DNA of 6,865 nucleotides, from contig JAKAYZ010000118.1 in the NCBI GenBank assembly GCA_021816165.1, positions 1 through 6,865 on the forward strand, in the 5' to 3' direction. The stretch's first letter is position 1. The number at the start of each line of letters is the position of its first letter. The notes beneath the pieces were generated by a model. That model was not told the DNA's origin. It did no database searches and worked only from the letters and a program-made list of their open reading frames with translations. Position numbers and translations under genes: made by a program. This document shows positions 4,395 to 6,865 of the stretch, in pieces. The stretch is from Planctomycetota bacterium. GTDB lineage: Bacteria; Planctomycetota; Phycisphaerae; WQYP01.

Positions 4395-6865
4395 CTAGCG
4401 TCCAGAGATCGATGGCGGAGCATCTGCACTCGAAGCCGCCCAGCGACGATCAGGACTGCTGCCCAACGTAAAGTGCAATTGAGCGCCGCTGGTAAGCAGT
4501 TTTACGGGTATGAATGCTTTACTCCAGGCGTGGCCGTTAACAGTCAGTCCATGGATGTAAGGCTTAGCCGACGGATGGCGGCTGGTTCGGATGACGATCT
4601 GCTTGCCGCCGTAGGGTGCTGATAAATGGATCGTTATGCTGCGGAACGATGGGCTGTTGATTTCCACCACGGGCTTGCCGGGGTCCATCATATAGAAACC
4701 CATCATGGTCATGGCGCACCAGGATGACATTTCGCCGCAATCATCATTGCCAGGCACGCCATCGAAAGAAAGGGTGTAATTTTGCCGGAGGACTTTGCGA
4801 ATGGCCGCCTGAGAACGCCATGGCTTGCCCGAGAAATCAAATTCAAACGGCGCTTCCAAGTCGGTCTCGTTGTAGGGGTTGTAATATTGATTCTTCCAGC
4901 CGGGCTGCTTGTAGCTGAAGAATTTTTCCAGCCGCCGATTGAATCGCGCCTGCCCCACCGCATGTACCAGCCATGCCATATCACAGGGGGCCAGCCACTG
5001 GTAATGCCAGCCGCTTCCTTCAATAAAGCTCGGCCAGGTCTGCATGGGAGTGAAGGGGCGTTTCCACTGACCGTTGGATAATCTGGGCCGGAAGAAATGA
5101 TCGTTATGGTCGAAAACATTGCGGAAATACTCGGCCCGATGCAGGAAAAGTTCTCGAGATTGAGGCTTATCCAATCGCTTCGCCAAGTGATACAGGGCGG
5201 CGTAGGCGACGCAATCTTCCTGAATTTGCGATACGGACCCGTAACCCTCGTAGTTATCCGGATCAAAATGCAATTTATTAATCCAGTTGATGTTGCTCTC
5301 ACCTTGATACGGGTGACCGGGTGGTGGTGCCGTGGTAGCGTCCTTCACCATCCCGCGCCACGCTGCCCGCATGTCAAAGCCGTGAATGCCCTCATCCCAC
5401 GCCTGGCACATTACGGTGGTAAGCGGACTGCCGCACATCACATTGGTGTAATAATGCGATTGCGGCCAACGACCGATCCATCCCCCCTGCTTGTACATCA
5501 GCACAATGGACTGGCACATATCAGCCAGCCTGCGCGGAGCAATAAGGCCGAGCAGAGGCATTTCGCTGCGATAGATATCCCAGCCGCTGTAATCCATGTA
5601 ATCATCATGGCCTGTCGGCATCTGGTGCACGCGGTTGTCAAAGCCCATGTACTGACCGTTGACGTCGTTGGAAATGTTCGGCATAAGCATGGAGTGATAC
5701 AGAGCTGTATAAAACACGGTGTGCTCGGCCCGCGTCCCGCCGTGCACCTTTACGACTGAAAGCACATGATTCCATCGGGCAAAGGCCGCCGTGCGAAGCG
5801 CCTGGAAGCTTTTGCCGGATACCTCGGCATGCAGATTCTTTTGCGCGTTGGCCACGCTGACATATGAAATGCCAACTTCGGCATTTACCACGCGCTGCAC
5901 ATTTGATCGCGGCCACGACACATACGCCCCGATCCACTGATGATGGTTGGTCTGTGTAGCAGTGCGGCTACCGGCGTGCAAGGTGCCATGCCCCTTCATT
6001 CCACTGTGTGGCCCGGCCCATGTGCCGAAGGTTTTGAATGGCTCGGAGAAGTGCATCACAAAATAGACGCGGTAGGTTTGCCCGTTGCCGCAAAAACAGT
6101 GATTGGCGTCGTAGCCGGTAATTTCGTCGTTCCCCACGATCCGCACATGGGCGGCATGGGTGTAATTGAGCGTTTCACTGATGGGAACCAGCACATTGGC
6201 GCGCCGTCCGCCGGGAAACGTGAATTGCGCCACGCCGCAGCGTGTGGTGGCGGTCAGGGCCGCCCGGACACCCCAGCGGAGCAGGTCTACGCGGTAATAG
6301 CCGGCCGCGGCCCGTTCGTGGGCGTGCGAATATCGAGACTCGAAATTTTTAATACGTGTGTGAATGCCACCTGTGGTGGCGGTAAAAAATACGTCGCCAT
6401 CGTTATTACATCCCGGCCCGCTCATATGCGTCATGGCAAATCCGAGAATGTGGGATTGGTTACTGTGGTAGCCAAAGCCGGTTACCTCGGTGTTGGGGCT
6501 GAGCTGCACCATTCCGAAGGGCATGGATGGCCCGGGGAATAAATTAATACCACCACCCGGGCCGTTACCGGTACCCAAAAGCGGCTGGACAAAATCAACG
6601 GGCGGAGAATTCCGCCACGGCGTAGCGGACTGGCTGATGAAATAAAACTGGCTTATGTGCTGGATGGCCGCCCCACCGCCACTGGCGGCCGTAAAGCCGA
6701 CATAGGCCTTGTTTGATTTCACTGCGCCGGGAATATCGATAAGTTGACGGGTGGAAAAGGTTTTGCCCGTCTTCAGGTCTTTGAGATGCTCGGTGATGTA
6801 TACGCCGTTGTATTGAATTTTAACACGGATCGGATCACCACTACCAAGCTGCACGGCACCCGTGC
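4395..6865 (-). CDS. GH92 alpha-mannosidase-type glycoside hydrolase with N-terminal lectin-like domain, 5' end missing
   Basis: GH92 enzymes are usually exported, calcium-dependent exo-alpha-mannosidases acting on N-glycans or fungal mannan. The frame is open to the window edge, so the true start and any signal peptide lie outside. Numbering from the valine codon at 6854: residues 7-72 look like the last strands of an L-type lectin sandwich (VKIQYNG, TGKTFS, AYVGFTAASGG). After a short linker, the GH92 N-domain starts at about 85 (FVQPLLGTGN, FPGPSMPFGMVQLSPNTE, THMSGPGCNNDGD). The catalytic barrel covers roughly 345-735: DYSGWDIYRSEMPLL (421-435), GGWIGRWP (457-464), IEGSGWHYQW (611-620) with the likely acid Glu612, and GVPGNDDCGEMSSW (699-712) with candidate base Asp704/705. 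Closing strands run to about 800. Substrate linkage cannot be fixed: the region usually reading NEPSH has NETDLE (662-667). The DUF4159 gene lies downstream on the same strand. Confidence 0.93.
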   Translation of the reverse strand, partial: TGAVQLGSGDPIRVKIQYNGVYITEHLKDLKTGKTFSTRQLIDIPGAVKSNKAYVGFTAASGGGAAIQHISQFYFISQSATPWRNSPPVDFVQPLLGTGNGPGGGINLFPGPSMPFGMVQLSPNTEVTGFGYHSNQSHILGFAMTHMSGPGCNNDGDVFFTATTGGIHTRIKNFESRYSHAHERAAAGYYRVDLLRWGVRAALTATTRCGVAQFTFPGGRRANVLVPISETLNYTHAAHVRIVGNDEITGYDANHCFCGNGQTYRVYFVMHFSEPFKTFGTWAGPHSGMKGHGTLHAGSRTATQTNHHQWIGAYVSWPRSNVQRVVNAEVGISYVSVANAQKNLHAEVSGKSFQALRTAAFARWNHVLSVVKVHGGTRAEHTVFYTALYHSMLMPNISNDVNGQYMGFDNRVHQMPTGHDDYMDYSGWDIYRSEMPLLGLIAPRRLADMCQSIVLMYKQGGWIGRWPQSHYYTNVMCGSPLTTVMCQAWDEGIHGFDMRAAWRGMVKDATTAPPPGHPYQGESNINWINKLHFDPDNYEGYGSVSQIQEDCVAYAALYHLAKRLDKPQSRELFLHRAEYFRNVFDHNDHFFRPRLSNGQWKRPFTPMQTWPSFIEGSGWHYQWLAPCDMAWLVHAVGQARFNRRLEKFFSYKQPGWKNQYYNPYNETDLEAPFEFDFSGKPWRSQAAIRKVLRQNYTLSFDGVPGNDDCGEMSSWCAMTMMGFYMMDPGKPVVEINSPSFRSITIHLSAPYGGKQIVIRTSRHPSAKPYIHGLTVNGHAWSKAFIPVKLLTSGAQLHFTLGSSPDRRWAASSADAPPSISGR

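Noticed and set aside
3992..4398. Two short + strand open frames in the intergenic gap
   Set aside because: They have no ribosome-binding site, no recognisable motif, an Arg/Pro/Ala-heavy composition from GC-rich DNA, and they overlap the structured leader of the - strand gene.
5097..5759. 220-codon open frame on the + strand inside the GH92 gene
   Set aside because: It is antisense to conserved GH92 catalytic sequence, and its translation shows no recognisable domain and is rich in His, Ile and Val as expected for a shadow frame.
5940..6542. 200-codon open frame on the + strand within the GH92 N-domain
   Set aside because: It lies opposite the conserved GTGN, FPG and SGPGCNNDGD motifs; it is a shadow.

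Overview
The window looks like an ordinary stretch of a bacterial chromosome, most likely from a member of the Planctomycetota, possibly Phycisphaerae. Three things suggest this: LeuD is of the plant/planctomycete-like type (NIDTDQIIPAKFL start motif), one gene encodes a secreted tandem DUF4159 protein, and another encodes a secreted GH92 enzyme joined to a lectin-like domain. The lineage is an inference from protein style, not from a marker gene. No rRNA, tRNA, CRISPR array, transposase or phage gene was found.

Bases 1-2402 hold biosynthetic genes on the + strand. First is the 3' end of ilvH, the regulatory subunit of acetolactate synthase, with an unusual tail of about 54 residues. A 159-base gap follows, containing a perfect 7-bp hairpin and a weak promoter-like pair. 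Then come leuD (isopropylmalate isomerase small subunit) and, 44 bases later, purD (GAR synthetase). IlvH and LeuD both serve branched-chain amino acid synthesis. PurD belongs to purine synthesis and probably shares a transcript with leuD by position only. No leuC is visible.

Bases 2403-6865 hold two genes on the - strand, convergent with purD across a 74-base gap with no convincing terminator. The upstream gene (4395-6865, cut by the window edge) encodes a GH92 alpha-mannosidase-type enzyme preceded by the end of an L-type-lectin-like beta-sandwich. The downstream gene (2477-3991) encodes an exported protein with two diverged DUF4159 copies. The 403 bases between them have no credible gene. 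They do contain an 8-bp hairpin, an 11-base-phased TGACGT direct repeat and, next to the DUF4159 start codon, four G-runs on the coding strand that fit the G-quadruplex rule and include the probable ribosome-binding G-run.

Nothing here amounts to a clearly new multi-gene system. The items most worth following are the lectin-GH92 fusion with its altered active-site neighbourhood, the asymmetric tandem DUF4159 protein, and the structured leader in front of it.
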